NCBI GenBank assembly: GCA_001247695.2
Contig: LGRX02014038.1
Span: 1 to 64,000, forward strand
Source of the DNA: Cymbomonas tetramitiformis
Taxonomy: Eukaryota > Chlorophyta > Pyramimonadophyceae > Pyramimonadales > Pyramimonadaceae
Direction of reading: 5' to 3'
Length of the DNA: 64,000 nt
Shown here: piece by piece, positions 21,264-31,263 of the stretch
Position numbering within the stretch: the stretch's first letter is position 1
How the letters are laid out: each line of letters starts with the position of its first letter
Notes under the pieces: generated by a model
Databases searched by the model: none
Seen by the model: only the letters and a program-made list of their open reading frames with translations
Told to the model about the DNA's origin: nothing
Position numbers and translations under genes: made by a program

Positions 21264-21659
21264 ATGGAAAATATTTCTGAAAATACTGAAAATAATACTG
21301 AAATGGTTGAAAATTTAACAGAAATAAATACTATAGACTCATTGAAATCAAAACGTAAATATACGATGAGCGATGCAAAACTTGAACAATTAAAAATAGC
21401 AAGACAGAGAGCCTCGCAAGTACGAAAAGAACGAGCTATAGAACGGAAAGAGAATCTCAAGAAATCAAAAGAAACCGTTAAAGAAGAAATATCTGAAGAA
21501 CCGATAGAAGAACCTATAGAAGAACCGATATCAGAACCAATGGTAGAAGAACCGATATCAGAAACAATGGTATTAGAAAAACCAGTAATTCATGTGTCAT
21601 TGAAAAGAACACCCAAATTTAGTAAAAATGATAGTGGGATAATGATACTGAACTTTTAA
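21264..21659 (+). CDS. Charged coiled-coil viral protein with EEPI repeats, 131 aa
   Basis: Residues ~45-70 are a basic helix (Lys/Arg/Glu-rich). They are followed by degenerate repeats of EEPIEEPISEP type and a C-terminal LKRTPKFSKNDSG. I recognise no family. It lies between the ATPase and penton genes with short gaps and a gttatattaaa promoter-like stretch just before the ATG. A virion-core or scaffolding role is possible on position alone. Confidence 0.6.
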   Translation: MENISENTENNTEMVENLTEINTIDSLKSKRKYTMSDAKLEQLKIARQRASQVRKERAIERKENLKKSKETVKEEISEEPIEEPIEEPISEPMVEEPISETMVLEKPVIHVSLKRTPKFSKNDSGIMILNF

Positions 21660-21683
21660 AATCTTGCATTATAGTATAAAAAG

Positions 21684-22676
21684 ATGACTAAGCATTATAT
21701 TCATATCAATTCTGTACATAGACAAGATCACGAAAACAAGAGTTCAATGACAATTCATTTGAATCCACCAATTAACAATGTAAGTCGTGCTTGTTTATCG
21801 AAGTTTACTATAGCGAACACATTTGTGAATATTAGAGAAGGAGATAACGATGCTATTCTCTGGACAGAACATTATTTAGTTAATAATACGCCATATGATA
21901 AACTTTTAGCAAATTATATTCCCGAAGGATATTATACTTTAGATGCTCTTGTATTAAAAGTTCAAGAATTAATGAACGAAAATCCCGTTTATCAGGTTGG
22001 CGGACTTGGTACAAAAACCTATTCGAGACAATTTCAGACAGAGGTTGTTCCAACATTTACATTATTATTAAATGACGATTTCACGACATCAATTATTGGC
22101 TCTGGATCGACAGGCAATAAACATTGGATGTTATTAAATACTGGGTCAAATAGTCTGTGGACAATGTTGGGTTTTGCAGACTCTCAGAGGACTGTTAATC
22201 CTATACTCCATACGGATATCGTCAATGGTAGAGCAAAATCTTTCAATGCTTCAAACAAAACCGTTCAAGAAAGAACTTTAACATCATTGCAGCCTGGGCG
22301 TGAATCTCAACCCTATTTGATAGTATCGTCATCGAGTTTAGGGACGAATTCCAGACAAACTCACAACGATCAAACAAATACTATAGGCACGCTTCATAGT
22401 GAACGATTTTGCACGATACCTATCGACGTTAATCGATATTCTTGGATACATTTTAATGCAAATCAAAGCGATTATGAATGGCACGATTTACAAGGTACGA
22501 TGTCGAGTTTTGATATACGATTAGAAGATTCAAATGGGAACGCTTTTCAAGATCAAACGCACGATGACTGGAGTGCAATGATTATTATAGAGACACACGA
22601 CCCCAAAAATGAAGTTCAAGAAAGGAATAATTTACTTTTCAATAAACATGGTTATAGCTTGGCTCATCCTTGTTAA
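21684..22676 (+). CDS. Minor capsid (penton) protein, 330 aa
   Basis: The start MTKHYIHINSVHRQ, followed by a PPINNVSRACLSKFTIANT pattern, is the characteristic N-terminal beta-sandwich of Polinton and Polinton-like virus penton proteins. Length (about 330) and position just before the major capsid gene agree. The penton single jelly roll fills the capsid vertices. The motif cattatagtataaaaag directly precedes the ATG and is the best example of the element's promoter. The C-terminal half has a DIRLEDSNGNAF strand and ends at a TAA 34 bp before the next gene. Confidence 0.85.
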   Translation: MTKHYIHINSVHRQDHENKSSMTIHLNPPINNVSRACLSKFTIANTFVNIREGDNDAILWTEHYLVNNTPYDKLLANYIPEGYYTLDALVLKVQELMNENPVYQVGGLGTKTYSRQFQTEVVPTFTLLLNDDFTTSIIGSGSTGNKHWMLLNTGSNSLWTMLGFADSQRTVNPILHTDIVNGRAKSFNASNKTVQERTLTSLQPGRESQPYLIVSSSSLGTNSRQTHNDQTNTIGTLHSERFCTIPIDVNRYSWIHFNANQSDYEWHDLQGTMSSFDIRLEDSNGNAFQDQTHDDWSAMIIIETHDPKNEVQERNNLLFNKHGYSLAHPC

Positions 22677-22710
22677 AAAAATAATATATTGATATAATAT
22701 ATAAAACAAT

Positions 22711-24018
22711 ATGTCTGGTATTCCAAAAAGTTTAATTCCCAATCAAAAAGTCAAATCAATCCCGATGAAACGCAAAATTATTGAACTTTTACCTGCGAAT
22801 AGTTCGGCATCAACTCAATACTCGCCGACATCAAATAGCCGTATAATCTTCAATGTACCTTCATATGAAAACTGCAGTTTGGACATGAGTCAAACGTTTC
22901 TACGATTTCTCGCAACCTCTACTGTAGCCACCAATCTTTTTAAAGAAGGTATTCCCGTATTCAACCGTATTCTAATCAAATCAGGAAACGGTTCTGTGAT
23001 CGAAGACATTACAGATTTCCATCTTCTTGAACGTGTTTTTAATCTTTTGAAAGACACTACATCAAAATCTGTGGACGATACTTTAGAAGGATATTATGAT
23101 TCAAAAGTAGACTCGACTGCACTTACTACTACAAATGTCGCAAATCTTCAACAAGCTGGGCGTACGTATATCAAACGATTGGCAAGTGGTTTATTTTACA
23201 ATGAAAATAGTCTACCACTTCACCTTATGAGTGGTGGTGGTGGTTTTGCTATGAGTATTGAACTTTACCTTAACTCCGCTATTGAATCGATGAAACGAGC
23301 ATCTGGTACTGCGGATCTGGGATATACTTTGCAGAATGTCGTTATGCAGCTATGTGTTACCGAACTTGAGAGTGACGTTTGTGCAAAATACGACCAAGCA
23401 TTGTGCTCGGGGGAAGCTTTGAAAATTCCCTTTAGCACGGTCAGATCGCACGTGTCTTCAATGCAAGTGAATGCAACTTCGACCTCAAACCATAATTTGT
23501 TCGTCAGTGAATCGGTACACGACCTTCAAAAGGTTTTTACGATTCTTCGTGATTCAACTGCTTCATCTACTGTTGGAAGGAATGACATCATACTCCTTGG
23601 TGGACAAAGTGCTGACGTAAGAGTGAATACTTATCAGTACAGATACTCAACTCATTATTATCCTTCCCAACGTGTAGATATTATTGGAGGTTCTACCCAA
23701 GCTCTTATGAACGTGATGGATTCACTTTATATGGTGAAAAACGGCACCCCGTTTTTAGCCACCAGCCGTGTTGCTGGTCTTGTACCAAGATATGAACAAG
23801 ATGCATTTATGCTTGTACAATCGTTTGAAGGATCTGGTGATAATCGATTGATTAGTGGAATGAACACCTCTTCATCTGGGTCGCCAATTCAGCTGGATTT
23901 GACACTTCGAAATACTACTGCAAATACCGTGAGCCTTCAAGCCCACACTTTTGTGGAATCGGGCTACAACCTTGTCATCAATCCTGGAGGTTCTGTTAGT
24001 CTCGTGAACTACGAATGA
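22711..24018 (+). CDS. Major capsid protein (double jelly-roll type), 435 aa
   Basis: The protein begins MSGIPKSLIPNQKVKSIPMKR. It has a beta-rich, Ser/Thr-rich composition with a Gly-rich turn (HLMSGGGGFAMS) and a C-terminal NPGGSVSLVNYE. It is directly downstream of the penton gene and two genes after the packaging ATPase. Composition, length and position fit the double jelly-roll major capsid of Polinton-like viruses, which forms trimeric hexons. I rely on context more than on a diagnostic motif. A structure-based search would settle it. GC content is higher than in flanking genes, as expected of a highly expressed structural gene. Confidence 0.8.
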   Translation: MSGIPKSLIPNQKVKSIPMKRKIIELLPANSSASTQYSPTSNSRIIFNVPSYENCSLDMSQTFLRFLATSTVATNLFKEGIPVFNRILIKSGNGSVIEDITDFHLLERVFNLLKDTTSKSVDDTLEGYYDSKVDSTALTTTNVANLQQAGRTYIKRLASGLFYNENSLPLHLMSGGGGFAMSIELYLNSAIESMKRASGTADLGYTLQNVVMQLCVTELESDVCAKYDQALCSGEALKIPFSTVRSHVSSMQVNATSTSNHNLFVSESVHDLQKVFTILRDSTASSTVGRNDIILLGGQSADVRVNTYQYRYSTHYYPSQRVDIIGGSTQALMNVMDSLYMVKNGTPFLATSRVAGLVPRYEQDAFMLVQSFEGSGDNRLISGMNTSSSGSPIQLDLTLRNTTANTVSLQAHTFVESGYNLVINPGGSVSLVNYE

Positions 24019-24087
24019 AACATATACTATAGAGAGATTCTATAAACTATTTAAACAAATAAATATTGTATATTATATTATAGAATA

Positions 24088-24459
24088 ATGAACTCATCTG
24101 TAATCGATTACGGTTCTCAAATGTACACAAAAATTATTGATAACGATACAGGTAAAATCATCAAATTTGTCAAATCTGCAGAATATAATCGTGAAATGAG
24201 AAATAAGTCTTATCAAAACGAAGCAGTGAAAAACAAACAATTGAAATCGCAATTTATGAAACGACTTGAAAAGTTAGAATTGAATAGTAAAGTTTTAAGA
24301 GCCTCTGTAATTAGACACGATTTAAAAGTCACAGATATCAAACCCTTGTATGATAAACTTGTAAATCAATATGAACATGATTATGACAAAAAAGTAATTC
24401 TCAAAGAACGATTTAACATAATTGTAAAATGTATCATTAAAGTGCAGTCTCAAATTTGA
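24088..24459 (+). CDS. Lys-rich helical viral protein, 123 aa
   Basis: The protein is predominantly helical and basic, with long Lys/Glu stretches from residue 30 on and no cysteine. No family is recognised. It sits between the major capsid and polymerase genes, where a terminal protein or a small DNA-binding protein might be expected, but nothing in the sequence shows that. A ttatattatagaata promoter-like stretch lies just before the ATG. Confidence 0.55.
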   Translation: MNSSVIDYGSQMYTKIIDNDTGKIIKFVKSAEYNREMRNKSYQNEAVKNKQLKSQFMKRLEKLELNSKVLRASVIRHDLKVTDIKPLYDKLVNQYEHDYDKKVILKERFNIIVKCIIKVQSQI

Positions 24460-24562
24460 AAATTTTAGAAATATTATAGGGCGAATTCAAAAAAACATAA
24501 AAATAGAAATATGATATATACAAAAAACACTTTAAGGAAATAATTTCTGTATATATTATAAA

Positions 24563-27500
24563 ATGAACAACTCGACTGAAATTAATTTCTCATCTAATAT
24601 AACAAAGATGGAATACAAAACTATCAACTATAAACTATATTTCAAAACAAATAATGGGAAACGGTATAGACCGATATTCAACAAGAACGGACATGTTCAA
24701 CCTGCATTTACCAAGTTAATCAAATCTAACTCAAATCTTCCATTACCAAATACGAATTTTGATTATGTATTTGATACTAAAAACAACAAGTTTATCAAAC
24801 GAAGTAAAGTTTTGGACAATCGATCTAAAACGGGTAAACTTGTAAAGAAATACAAAGATTTTGAAATCAAGGATAATAAACTTCAACTCAAACAGGATTT
24901 TTCTGATAAAGCAAACATCATTGCCCGAAATTTTCGTAAATATAAAGCGAGAAAAGCTTTACTTACACCTGTCGACAGTGCATTTAATAGTAGCTTTGAG
25001 GTTTACACAATCGATATGAATCTCGGTAGAGACTTAGAGGACTATCGATTGACAGATATGTTACAACTCGATGAGCAGTGGATTACACCCGTAGCATTGT
25101 CCACGAATGATGTACTAAGCCATATCCAAAACACTGACATATTTCATCAAATTAAACAGGTTTTACGAAAGGTTTTACGAGATGGTCCTAAAAAAATATT
25201 TCCATCATTCAAGATTAAGGTTTTCTTTATTCAATCTAAAGAAACGAAAGTTTTTACCAAGAGTATCAAAGCCCGAATTTGTAACACACCAAATGATTTT
25301 TTCAAATATTTGTTTGAATATATATCTCAACTCATGGAAAGAGGTGATTATTTATTTACTTATAAAATTGAACAATTGTTTTTGAGTGTGTCGAAATACA
25401 ATGCGATCCGCGGGTCTTCATACAAGCCAATTCCCGAATCTATCAAGAACAAAAAAGCAATTGTCAATATCAAAAATGATGATAAGTTTTGTTTTATCTG
25501 GTCAGTATTAGCTTCTATGTATCCCGTTGAAAAAAATAGTGAAAGAGTAAACAAATATACAGAACATTTCAATAAACTCAAGTTCAATGAAAAAGATTTC
25601 CCGATGGAAGTTAATGGTTGTCATATCTTGAAATTCGAAAAAGACAATGAGCTGTGCATTCATATATATACAAGTAACCCAGACGGAAAAGATATTAGAC
25701 CATTAAGAATCAGTAATCAACCTTTTGAGAAAATCATACAATTGTTTTATTATGATAATCATTATTCATACATTAAAAACTTCAATAGATTTTGTGCAGA
25801 TGGTCAAAATCAGAAATGTCACAACTGTCCAAGATGTTTAAAATCTTTTCGATACATTGAAAAACTAAATGAACATATTGAAGATTGTAGAAATCTAAAT
25901 GTAAAACAAAAAGTAATAATGCCCAAAAAGGTTTATACCGAGATGGAAGGTGCTTTTAATGAAACTGTTTTGATTGAAGATGATTCAAATACTAAATTGA
26001 GGTTCAAAGGATTTCAAAAACAAAACAAAAAACCGATAGTATTGTATGCTGACTTCGAATCTATCAATTCAAAAAACCCCAAATCTAACAGTAATACATC
26101 AAAAGACACAAAACACCTACCAACCTCGTACATGATTTTCATTAAAAGCGATATCGATCTAAATATCCCCTTGACATATAAATATAAAGGACTTGATGCA
26201 AACGAACATTTTGTTAAAATCATAATGAAGATAGAAAGTCATTTGAAATTCAAAATCAAGGAAGCTAAAGATACTTGGAAAGATGCAATGAAACCATTAA
26301 CACCAACTCAACAAGACCATCATAACACTTGCAATACTTGTAGATTTTGTAATCAAGAAATAAAAACGGATAAAGTTCGAGACCATTGCCATTATACAGG
26401 GAATTACAGAGGACCAGCCCACGAAAGATGTAATTTGAAAGCTTCTTGTCCAAAGCAAGAAACCATTCCGATAATGTTTCACAATTTAAATTATGATTTG
26501 CGAATGATAATACAAGCATTTGATATATTAGGAGGCGATAAAAATCGAATCTCTGTGATTGCTCAAAATAGTGAAAATTACAAAACATTAAAATTGAATA
26601 GCTATCAATTCATGGACACGATGGCGTTTCAAATGGCGAGTTTAGAAACATTGCTCTTCGCTCTACCTGAAAACAAGAAAGTCAATATGAAAAGGATTAC
26701 AAATGATCCTGAAAAATTCAAACTCATTTGTCAAAAGGGGGAATTTCCTTACGAGTGGTTCGATACATATGAAAAATTTGTTGAATCTGTTCCCGACAGA
26801 CAAATATTCTACAACAATATGACACAATCAAATATGAGTGACAAGACATATGATAATATGATGAAGACAATCGATGCATTCAAGATACAGAATTTTGAAC
26901 AATTCCACGATTTGTATTTAGATCGAGATGTATATGGATTAGCAGATGTGATGGAAACATTCAGAGAATTGTCATTACAAACATACGGATTAGACCCGTG
27001 TTTTTATGTAGGCACACCAGGACTGGCTTGGGATGCAATGTTAAAGCATACAAGTGTCGAACTTGAACTGTTGACCGATAATGATATGTATATGTTTTTT
27101 GAGAAAGGAATTCGTGGAGGAATCTCAAAAGCGGTCTTGAGAAATGTTGAAGCGAACAATAAATACTTACCTGATTACGACAAAGAAAAAGATAGCAATT
27201 ATCTAATGTATGTAGATGCAAACAATCTTTATGGTCACGCAATGATTAGACCATTACCTTGCGGAGGTTTTGAGTGGACACACGAAAAATCAACTGATGA
27301 ATGGAAAACCATTATCAAGAATCATAATGAGGACAGTGATACAGGGTATGTCTTGGAGGTTGACCTCGAATATCCCAAAGAACTTCACGACTTACACAAT
27401 GATTACCCGATGGCTCCCGAACATATGAATATCAAGCATACAGAAATTAGCGATTATTCAAAAAGTATATTACACAAGACTGGTAGCAAATTTGATAAGA

Positions 27501-28525
27501 ACAACAAGAAACTTGTGTGTACACTGTATGACAAGCATAAATATGTAGTACATATCGAAGCATTAAGGTTTTACTTGGAACATGGGTTGAAGTTGAAAAA
27601 GGTACACAGAGCTATCAGTTTCAAACAAAAGAGATGGTTGAAGCCATACATTGATTATAATACAAATATGCGAGCAAAATGTCAATTTGATTTTGAAAAG
27701 GATTTTTATAAGCTAATGAACAATGCAGTATTTGGTAAAACGATGGAAAATGTACGGGATCGAACAACATTGAAATTTGTATTAGACGAAAAGCAATTTA
27801 TCAAGTACAGTTCAAAACCTGAATACCAGAAAGTGATAGAAAACATAGGAGGTGAGAATTTTAGAATCTTACAAATGAACACAACCACTGTGAATTTGAA
27901 CAAACCAATTTACTGTGGTGTTGCAGTATTAGATTTATCAAAGATTCATATGTATTCCTTCTATTATGATACATTAAAACCCAGATACAAGGATAATGTG
28001 AACCTTGTATTAACCGATACCGATTCTTTTGTTTTGAATATCAAAACCGATGATGTATACATGGATATGAAGGAAACGGAAAACTCTTATGATACAAGCA
28101 ATTACCCAAAAGATCATATGCTATATTCCAAATCAAGAGCGAAACAAGTGGGATACTTCAAAGATGAATGTATTCAAGAAGACGATGACAAAAAACCTGT
28201 TTTCGCAATGATGACCAAAGTCACAGCATTAAGATCTAAAGTATATGCATATCAAACATACAACACAAATGATGAAGTCATAGAAAAGAAAACATTAAAA
28301 GGTATTAGCAAGACGGTTGTAAAGAAAAATATCAAATACGTAGATTATACAAATGCATTGTTCGAACAAAGAGAAATTACCAAAGAAGTTAAATCGATTC
28401 GAAGTTATGGGTGTACAAATTATAGCATAACACAGAAAAAGAAGGCTTTGACATGTTACGATGATAAAAGGTATATCTTAGAGGATGGAATTCATACTTT
28501 GGCTTATGGTCATTACAAGATATAA
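24563..28525 (+). CDS. Protein-primed family B DNA polymerase, 1320 aa
   Basis: It replicates the linear viral genome from a protein primer. Motifs in order: C2H2-like CHNCPRC...H...C at ~418-441, exonuclease I YADFES (~494), a Cys/His cluster CNTCRFC...DHCHYTGNYRG (~590-628), exonuclease II HNLNYD (~638), polymerase A VDANNLYGHAM (~883), polymerase B NNAVFGKTMEN (~1051) and polymerase C LTDTDS (~1152). The Cys/His cluster resembles endonuclease VII/HNH zinc sites and is typical of polymerases from Polintons, adintoviruses and their kin. All catalytic acids are present and the frame is intact, so the enzyme is probably active or only recently silenced. The N-terminal 400 residues are family-specific and may contain the terminal-protein region. 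It is the last gene before the right repeat. Confidence 0.93.
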   Translation: MNNSTEINFSSNITKMEYKTINYKLYFKTNNGKRYRPIFNKNGHVQPAFTKLIKSNSNLPLPNTNFDYVFDTKNNKFIKRSKVLDNRSKTGKLVKKYKDFEIKDNKLQLKQDFSDKANIIARNFRKYKARKALLTPVDSAFNSSFEVYTIDMNLGRDLEDYRLTDMLQLDEQWITPVALSTNDVLSHIQNTDIFHQIKQVLRKVLRDGPKKIFPSFKIKVFFIQSKETKVFTKSIKARICNTPNDFFKYLFEYISQLMERGDYLFTYKIEQLFLSVSKYNAIRGSSYKPIPESIKNKKAIVNIKNDDKFCFIWSVLASMYPVEKNSERVNKYTEHFNKLKFNEKDFPMEVNGCHILKFEKDNELCIHIYTSNPDGKDIRPLRISNQPFEKIIQLFYYDNHYSYIKNFNRFCADGQNQKCHNCPRCLKSFRYIEKLNEHIEDCRNLNVKQKVIMPKKVYTEMEGAFNETVLIEDDSNTKLRFKGFQKQNKKPIVLYADFESINSKNPKSNSNTSKDTKHLPTSYMIFIKSDIDLNIPLTYKYKGLDANEHFVKIIMKIESHLKFKIKEAKDTWKDAMKPLTPTQQDHHNTCNTCRFCNQEIKTDKVRDHCHYTGNYRGPAHERCNLKASCPKQETIPIMFHNLNYDLRMIIQAFDILGGDKNRISVIAQNSENYKTLKLNSYQFMDTMAFQMASLETLLFALPENKKVNMKRITNDPEKFKLICQKGEFPYEWFDTYEKFVESVPDRQIFYNNMTQSNMSDKTYDNMMKTIDAFKIQNFEQFHDLYLDRDVYGLADVMETFRELSLQTYGLDPCFYVGTPGLAWDAMLKHTSVELELLTDNDMYMFFEKGIRGGISKAVLRNVEANNKYLPDYDKEKDSNYLMYVDANNLYGHAMIRPLPCGGFEWTHEKSTDEWKTIIKNHNEDSDTGYVLEVDLEYPKELHDLHNDYPMAPEHMNIKHTEISDYSKSILHKTGSKFDKNNKKLVCTLYDKHKYVVHIEALRFYLEHGLKLKKVHRAISFKQKRWLKPYIDYNTNMRAKCQFDFEKDFYKLMNNAVFGKTMENVRDRTTLKFVLDEKQFIKYSSKPEYQKVIENIGGENFRILQMNTTTVNLNKPIYCGVAVLDLSKIHMYSFYYDTLKPRYKDNVNLVLTDTDSFVLNIKTDDVYMDMKETENSYDTSNYPKDHMLYSKSRAKQVGYFKDECIQEDDDKKPVFAMMTKVTALRSKVYAYQTYNTNDEVIEKKTLKGISKTVVKKNIKYVDYTNALFEQREITKEVKSIRSYGCTNYSITQKKKALTCYDDKRYILEDGIHTLAYGHYKI

Positions 28526-28922
28526 TAATATTTTTAGGACTTAGGACTTTTAGGAACTTAGGACTTTAGGACTTTTAGGGAAAACCAAACCCTACCTCGA
28601 TGCGAAGCGATGCGATGCGATTACCTCGGGCGAACGAAACGAAACGGAACTGTTGCTTTTAAGTATAATATTTGAAATGCTCGCCAAATTTTAGTCAAGA
28701 TTCATATATCAATAATGAATTTTGAGTATCATATTGGATGCTTACGCCTTGCTTACGCCTTGAATACGGCTTACGGCTTGCTTACGCCTTGATTCCGCCT
28801 TGATTTCATTTCTCTACCTACTTTTTTCACCAAAAATTTATTTTTTCCAAATTTTCTAATTTTTCGAGATTTCTGGAAATTTTTAGGGTTTAAGCATTAT
28901 TTTTAAAGTTATCGAAGATTTT
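28526..28922. repeat. Non-coding right end of the viral element with two short-repeat tracts
   Basis: No gene was seen. Positions 28532-28580 repeat ttaggactt, and 28738-28806 repeat gcttacgcctt with slight variation. The remainder is A/T-rich. These tracts lie between the polymerase stop and the right terminal repeat. Confidence 0.7.
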
Positions 28923-29081
28923 TGCTTATTTGTGAGAATATTGGTCATATATGTGAAAGATATGAAAAATTGATGAAAATTGATGAAAATTGATGAAAAT
29001 TGATGGAATCTGTAAGGCTACTACCTTGGAATATCGGGGAATATCGGGTGAGCCAGAAAGGATTAATCATACACACACTAG
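28923..29081 (-). repeat. Right terminal inverted repeat of the viral element
   Basis: Reverse complement of 14435-14593 with a single mismatch (ccctgata against ccccgata). It carries the same four decamer copies. Confidence 0.95.
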
Positions 29082-29383
29082 CATGTATCCAGACTAGAAT
29101 TCTATATTGACACGGTGCAAGCACTATAGCCTCTGCCACCGATGATCATTGAAAAAGGGCAACCATTCTTGATATTTCATACATATCATCTGATTGGATC
29201 ATTAAAGGTGCAAGATTACTCAATGCAATATGCAGGCTACGGCCTGAGTACAACACCTAGATAGGTCAAAGCCACTGAGCTGACCAATGCAGCATAAATG
29301 CTAGCTGCCTTTGAAGACTACATAATAAGTCTATTGCCCTTATGTCTTGAAATGTATCCGTGTATTGGCATCTCTTTGAGGTA

Positions 29384-30343
29384 CCGTGCTCTCTTTATTG
29401 ATTTTACCCCATAAATAATTTCTAAATCGCGTCACTCGACGTCAAACGACAAATCCAATTAATAAATAAATTTGGCCACGTACACACGACACGACAACCA
29501 ATAGTTTGGAAATTAATTAAAGTCATCGGTTCTCGGCCATGCGACAACTGCAATCGACAAAACAAATTAAGAAATAACACTCGATGCTGAATGACGTACG
29601 TCAACCCACAAGCCGCAATTCCAACAAAAAAATAAAGTTACCGTAAGCGCTCGGGCCACGCCATGGACCCACCGTGTATCATATGCGCCACGAAGCGGAA
29701 GACGGGTCTGATTGCTGATGGTGAGGGGTGTGTCTGCACCAAAATTTCGAGGGGTACCATGTTCCTTGCGCACCGCGCCCTAGAACGCCAACCACAGAGT
29801 ACGCTATCGAGCTTCGTGAAATGCGTGAAACCGAGTGACGTAAACCCGGACCCTGAAGTCAGACGCCCACCCGCACCGGTCCTTCAGCGCACGGTTCCTG
29901 AGCGTTACCTTAGGTTTTATGAAGGGCTTCTCGCCAAGTCCGCTGCAGAAGCTGTCGGTCGTCCTAAAAAGACAGCCTTTCACAACGATACGCTTGTATA
30001 TTTCGGCTTGTATATGTGCCGAAACTCAATTCTATTCGGCTTATAAGAGGGTGCAGTCATAATGATAGGGCGGACCAGCACTCCGGCCATAAAGTAACAA
30101 ACGACACGCGGCGGCCTATAACAAACCACAAACATAATAATTAATTATATTGATGCGACCATAGTCTATGTGACAAACAATAAAAGCAAACAGTCGGAAT
30201 TAAATAAGATTTCTACGAAAACGAATCGCAACAAATAAACAAATAGTCCGGTAAATAAATAACAATTCCGCCGCGACTGTTTGTGACTGATAATAATTTA
30301 TTTCTAGGGGGGTGGGGGGATAAAATCAATAAAGAGAGCACGG
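29384..30343. mobile_element. 960-bp inverted-repeat element flanked by TA
   Basis: The ends ccgtgctctctttattga (29384 on) and its complement (to 30343) match over about 27 bp with one extra base. TA stands immediately outside both ends (29382-29383, 30344-30345), like the TA target of Tc1/mariner-type transposition. No transposase motif is visible, so it is probably a non-autonomous element. It contains one 127-codon frame. Confidence 0.6.
29663..30046 (+). CDS. Hypothetical protein inside the TA-flanked element, 127 aa
   Basis: ATG start, with MDPPCIICATKRKTGL followed by GEGCVCTKISRG: four cysteines in two close pairs near the N-terminus, as in a zinc ribbon. The rest is basic and unrecognised. 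It could be a captured gene fragment, or the N-terminus of a lost transposase. The GC content is higher than the flanks of the same element, which mildly supports coding. Confidence 0.35.
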   Translation: MDPPCIICATKRKTGLIADGEGCVCTKISRGTMFLAHRALERQPQSTLSSFVKCVKPSDVNPDPEVRRPPAPVLQRTVPERYLRFYEGLLAKSAAEAVGRPKKTAFHNDTLVYFGLYMCRNSILFGL

Positions 30344-30378
30344 TAATCATGCCTACCGAATGAGCCATACCAACCATC

Positions 30379-30633
30379 TTGTCTTCATGGATCATTACAT
30401 ATCTGATCATACCGCCATTGAACAAAGCCTATGCAGTGAGATCATTATATCACAAGGCATTTCAGTGGTACGCATCAAACAATTGCATTGCAGCAAAGAT
30501 CATCAGCTCTTCATCATACCTAAAGGTTGAGTTGTTGTCAAAAGTATTGATTAATCAGACACCATATCTCAAAGGTCTATTCATCATGGAGGATAGAATC
30601 TGTGCAATCATGGCTATTCAGCCTCCAACATAG
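30379..30633 (+). CDS. Hypothetical 84-codon frame next to the gypsy insertion
   Basis: Open frame in otherwise empty DNA between the small inverted-repeat element and the gypsy left LTR. The residue mix looks protein-like but no family is recognised. It may be an exon or a relic. The rest of 30346-30832 shows nothing. Confidence 0.2.
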   Translation: MSSWIITYLIIPPLNKAYAVRSLYHKAFQWYASNNCIAAKIISSSSYLKVELLSKVLINQTPYLKGLFIMEDRICAIMAIQPPT

Positions 30634-30837
30634 CTAACATAGCTATCTAGCTTATGACCCAACCGTTGTTAAGCAGCCTCTACGCCATATGGCTAAAAGA
30701 TGGCAAGTAATCTCTTCGGTCATTCTTGGGCATAGAGCAATCAAGCACAGCCAATTCAGGATTTTTATCCCGAAATTCTCCAGGAGTTATTCATGTTTTC
30801 CATGTGTCATATGAAAACAGCCAATATACCGCCCTAT

Positions 30838-31263
30838 TGTGCTAGGAGGCAAGCACAAGAGCAAGAAAAACGGCTAAGTATAAAACGCAAGAGTACTCAG
30901 TACGGAGTACAGTAGGACCGATCAGAATGATGTTGATGTGAGGTGCCTAGCCTGTTGTACGGAGTACTCAGTACAGTTGAGTTATGGAAAGAGTTCCTGA
31001 ATGTATAAGAACTCTAAGTGTAACCCGTTTCGGGGAGATGAACTGAACTGAAAAGTATAACATAAAAGTAAAGAGCCGTAACTGCTGTATATTGTGTATT
31101 GAAAGCATGCACTGATAGCAAAAGCATAACTATATAGATTTACGAAACCGAAGTCTTGTAGTTGACCAAGCGTAATCATACCTCGTGCGGTCGTTTAATA
31201 AGTGTAGATAGAATAAGTCCGAAACCGTAAAGAAGAGAAGAAGCAAGGGTGTAGACTCCTACA
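30838..31263 (+). repeat. 5' LTR of the gypsy element
   Basis: 426 bp with TG...CA ends. It includes nested tactcagtacggagtaca repeats near its start. Position for position it matches 46743-47168. Confidence 0.95.

Larger units (their letters stand above)
14435..29081. mobile_element. Integrated Polinton-like virus, complete, 14.6 kb
   Basis: The element is bounded by 159-bp inverted repeats that differ at one base. It is AT-rich against its surroundings. It carries the core set of Polinton-like viruses: protein-primed family B polymerase, FtsK/HerA-like packaging ATPase, penton and double-jelly-roll-type capsid candidates, plus a lipase and fibre-like proteins. All genes left of 20292 are on the minus strand and all right of 20330 on the plus strand. 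All long frames are intact, and spacers are short and AT-rich. No retroviral-type integrase, tyrosine recombinase or adenain-like protease was recognised. CTAG stands at both outer edges (14435-14438, 29078-29081). It may be a 4-bp target duplication, or simply the palindromic tip of the repeat. Confidence 0.92.
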
